Shown piece by piece: positions 4,710 through 5,907 of a stretch of DNA of 5,907 nt (the stretch's first letter is position 1; every line of letters starts with the position of its first letter). Location: assembly GCA_903930195.1 (NCBI GenBank), contig CAIYXH010000251.1:1-5907 (forward strand), in the 5' to 3' direction. Below the pieces are notes generated by a model, which searched no databases, was not told the DNA's origin, and saw only the letters and a list, made by a program, of their open reading frames with translations. This stretch comes from an uncultured Actinomycetes bacterium (GTDB lineage: Bacteria > Actinomycetota > Thermoleophilia > Gaiellales > Gaiellaceae). Both the position numbers and the translations under genes were made by a program.

Positions 4710-4715
4710 GGAGGG
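4710..4715 (+). promoter_or_regulatory. Ribosome binding site deciding the transporter GTG start
   Basis: GGAGGG lies 8 nt before GTG 4724. It supports that codon over any later in-frame start within the transporter. Confidence 0.75.
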
Positions 4716-4723
4716 CAGTACCT

Positions 4724-5907
4724 GTGACACATGCAGCAACCACACCAACAGAGAGCGAAGGGCTAGGGCTCAGCCGCCGCGGCTGGATCGCGCTCTTCGT
4801 GCTCTGCGGCGCGCTCTTCCTCGACGGCCTCGACATCTCCATGGTCGGGATGGCGCTGCCGAGCATCCGCTCCGACCTCGACCTTTCGACGACGACGCTC
4901 CAGTGGGTGGTGAGCGGCTACGTGCTGGGCTACGGCGGCCTGCTGCTACTCGGCGGCCGCGCGGCCGACCTGCTCGGCCGGCGTCGCGTCTTCCTCGTCG
5001 CCCTCACCGTCTTCCTGGTCGCCTCGCTCCTCGGCGGTCTGGCGACGAACGGCACCGAGCTGATCGCGACGCGCTTCATCAAGGGCGTGGCGGCGGCATT
5101 CACCGCTCCGGCCGGCCTCTCGATCATCACCACCACGTTCGCCGAGGGCAAGCAGCGCAACCGCGCCCTCGGGATCTATGCGGGTACGGGCGCGAGCGGC
5201 TTCTCGCTGGGGCTCGTCCTCGGCGGGATCCTGACGACGCTCGGCTGGCGCTGGACGTTCTTCCTGCCGGTGCCGATCGCGGCGCTCATCCTCGCGGTCG
5301 CACCGCGGGTGCTCGACAAGGATCCGAAGCACGACGGCTCCCGCCGCCACTTCGACCTGCTCGGCGCCACGACCGTGACCTCGGCGATGCTCCTCCTCGT
5401 CTACACGGTCACCCAGGCTCCGCAGCACGGCTGGGCATCGGCCAGGACGCTGCTGCTCACCGCGGCGATCGTCGCGCTGGTAACGGCCTTCGTGGCGATC
5501 GAGAACCGCGTGCCGCACCCGCTCGTCCGGCTCGGGATCCTGCGCTCGCGCAGCCTCGTCGGGGCGAACCTCGGCGCGCTGTCGATGGCGGGCTCGTACT
5601 TCGGGTTCCAGTTCGTCACGACGCTCTGGCTCCAGAACGACGCGGGCTGGTCGCCGCTACACGCGGCACTCGCGTTCCTGCCGGCCGGCCTGCTGGTCGC
5701 GCTGATGGGGCCGCGGATCGGACCGCTCGCCTTCCGGATCGGCATCGGCAAGCTCGTGATCGCTGGTCTGACGGTGTTCGTGCCGGGGTACCTGCTGGCG
5801 CTGCGGTTCCACGAGACCCCGCACTACCTGGCGTTTCTCCCGGTCATCATCCTGCTCGGGCTCGGCTTCGGGCTCGCGTTCCCGACGCTGAACATCGCAG
5901 CGACGAA
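4724..5907 (+). CDS. MFS drug efflux transporter, DHA2 (EmrB/QacA) type, 3' end outside window
   Basis: The visible part is 394 codons, open to the right edge; full DHA2 proteins have 14 membrane helices and about 450-550 residues. After a short hydrophilic N-terminus come about 12 hydrophobic segments, near 21-42, 57-77, 88-106, 112-137, 148-170, 176-195, 212-232, 242-260, 277-300, 312-330, 343-361 and 369-390. LDGLDISMVGMALPSI (33-48) is the DHA2 motif D1. GGRAADLLGRRR (77-88) is MFS motif A, with the Asp/Arg pattern of the 2-3 loop. GASGFSLGLVLGG (156-168) is at motif C, the antiporter motif, but has Gly-Leu where Gly-Pro is usual. GWRWTFFLPVPIA (174-186) is typical of the subfamily. Such proteins export drugs or metabolites in exchange for protons; the substrate here is unknown. 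The divergent MarR gene and the shared operator-like repeats suggest inducible efflux. GTG is chosen for its GGAGGG ribosome site. Confidence 0.93.
   Translation, partial: MTHAATTPTESEGLGLSRRGWIALFVLCGALFLDGLDISMVGMALPSIRSDLDLSTTTLQWVVSGYVLGYGGLLLLGGRAADLLGRRRVFLVALTVFLVASLLGGLATNGTELIATRFIKGVAAAFTAPAGLSIITTTFAEGKQRNRALGIYAGTGASGFSLGLVLGGILTTLGWRWTFFLPVPIAALILAVAPRVLDKDPKHDGSRRHFDLLGATTVTSAMLLLVYTVTQAPQHGWASARTLLLTAAIVALVTAFVAIENRVPHPLVRLGILRSRSLVGANLGALSMAGSYFGFQFVTTLWLQNDAGWSPLHAALAFLPAGLLVALMGPRIGPLAFRIGIGKLVIAGLTVFVPGYLLALRFHETPHYLAFLPVIILLGLGFGLAFPTLNIAAT

Noticed and set aside
4946..5518. Minus-strand open frame opposite the efflux transporter
   Set aside because: The product is highly charged and low-complexity, while the plus strand shows clear MFS motifs and membrane helices.

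Overview
The window is high-GC bacterial chromosome with short, AT-richer control regions. The codon choice and the protein sequences (an alpha/beta-type aspartate kinase, an actinobacterial-looking WxL-like secreted protein, DHA2 efflux with a divergent MarR regulator) suggest an actinobacterium. My best guess is the deep-branching Thermoleophilia (Solirubrobacterales/Gaiellales). That placement is inferred from family resemblance and was not tested by any search. Both ends of the window cut through genes.

Layout from left to right. Positions 1-709 (+) hold the C-terminal part of an FTR1-type iron permease. Positions 719-1012 (+) hold a small thioredoxin-fold protein resembling a GST N-terminal domain, lying 9 nt behind the permease. 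Positions 982-2232 (-) hold lysC, encoding aspartate kinase; it converges on and overlaps the small protein by 31 nt. Positions 2233-2459 are a divergent control region filled with GGACAGG/CCTGTCC palindromes. Positions 2460-3005 (+) hold a secreted WxL-like protein, followed by a hairpin terminator at 3032-3064. Positions 3110-4162 (+) hold an aldo/keto reductase. A further palindromic repeat lies at 4173-4217, in the convergent gap. Positions 4207-4587 (-) hold a MarR-family regulator. Positions 4588-4723 are a divergent promoter/operator region, and 4724-5907 (+) holds a DHA2-type drug efflux transporter cut by the window end. No gap reaches 300 bases without a gene. I see no tRNA, rRNA, CRISPR array or transposase.

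The genes do not form a single pathway. Two local units make sense: the MarR regulator with the efflux pump (a substrate-responsive efflux module), and possibly the permease with the small thioredoxin-fold protein (same strand, 9 nt apart). lysC stands alone here, with no aspartate-semialdehyde dehydrogenase gene directly downstream.

Three points deserve a second look. First, lysC carries a near-perfect Shine-Dalgarno and ATG inside the gene, exactly where alpha2beta2 aspartate kinases start their beta subunit, while the full-length start looks leaderless. Second, several genes share a -10-like hexamer 7-8 nt before the start codon, which suggests leaderless mRNAs. Third, a REP-like family of GGGACAGG-N8-CCTGTCCC palindromes occupies intergenic gaps and sits right at gene ends.
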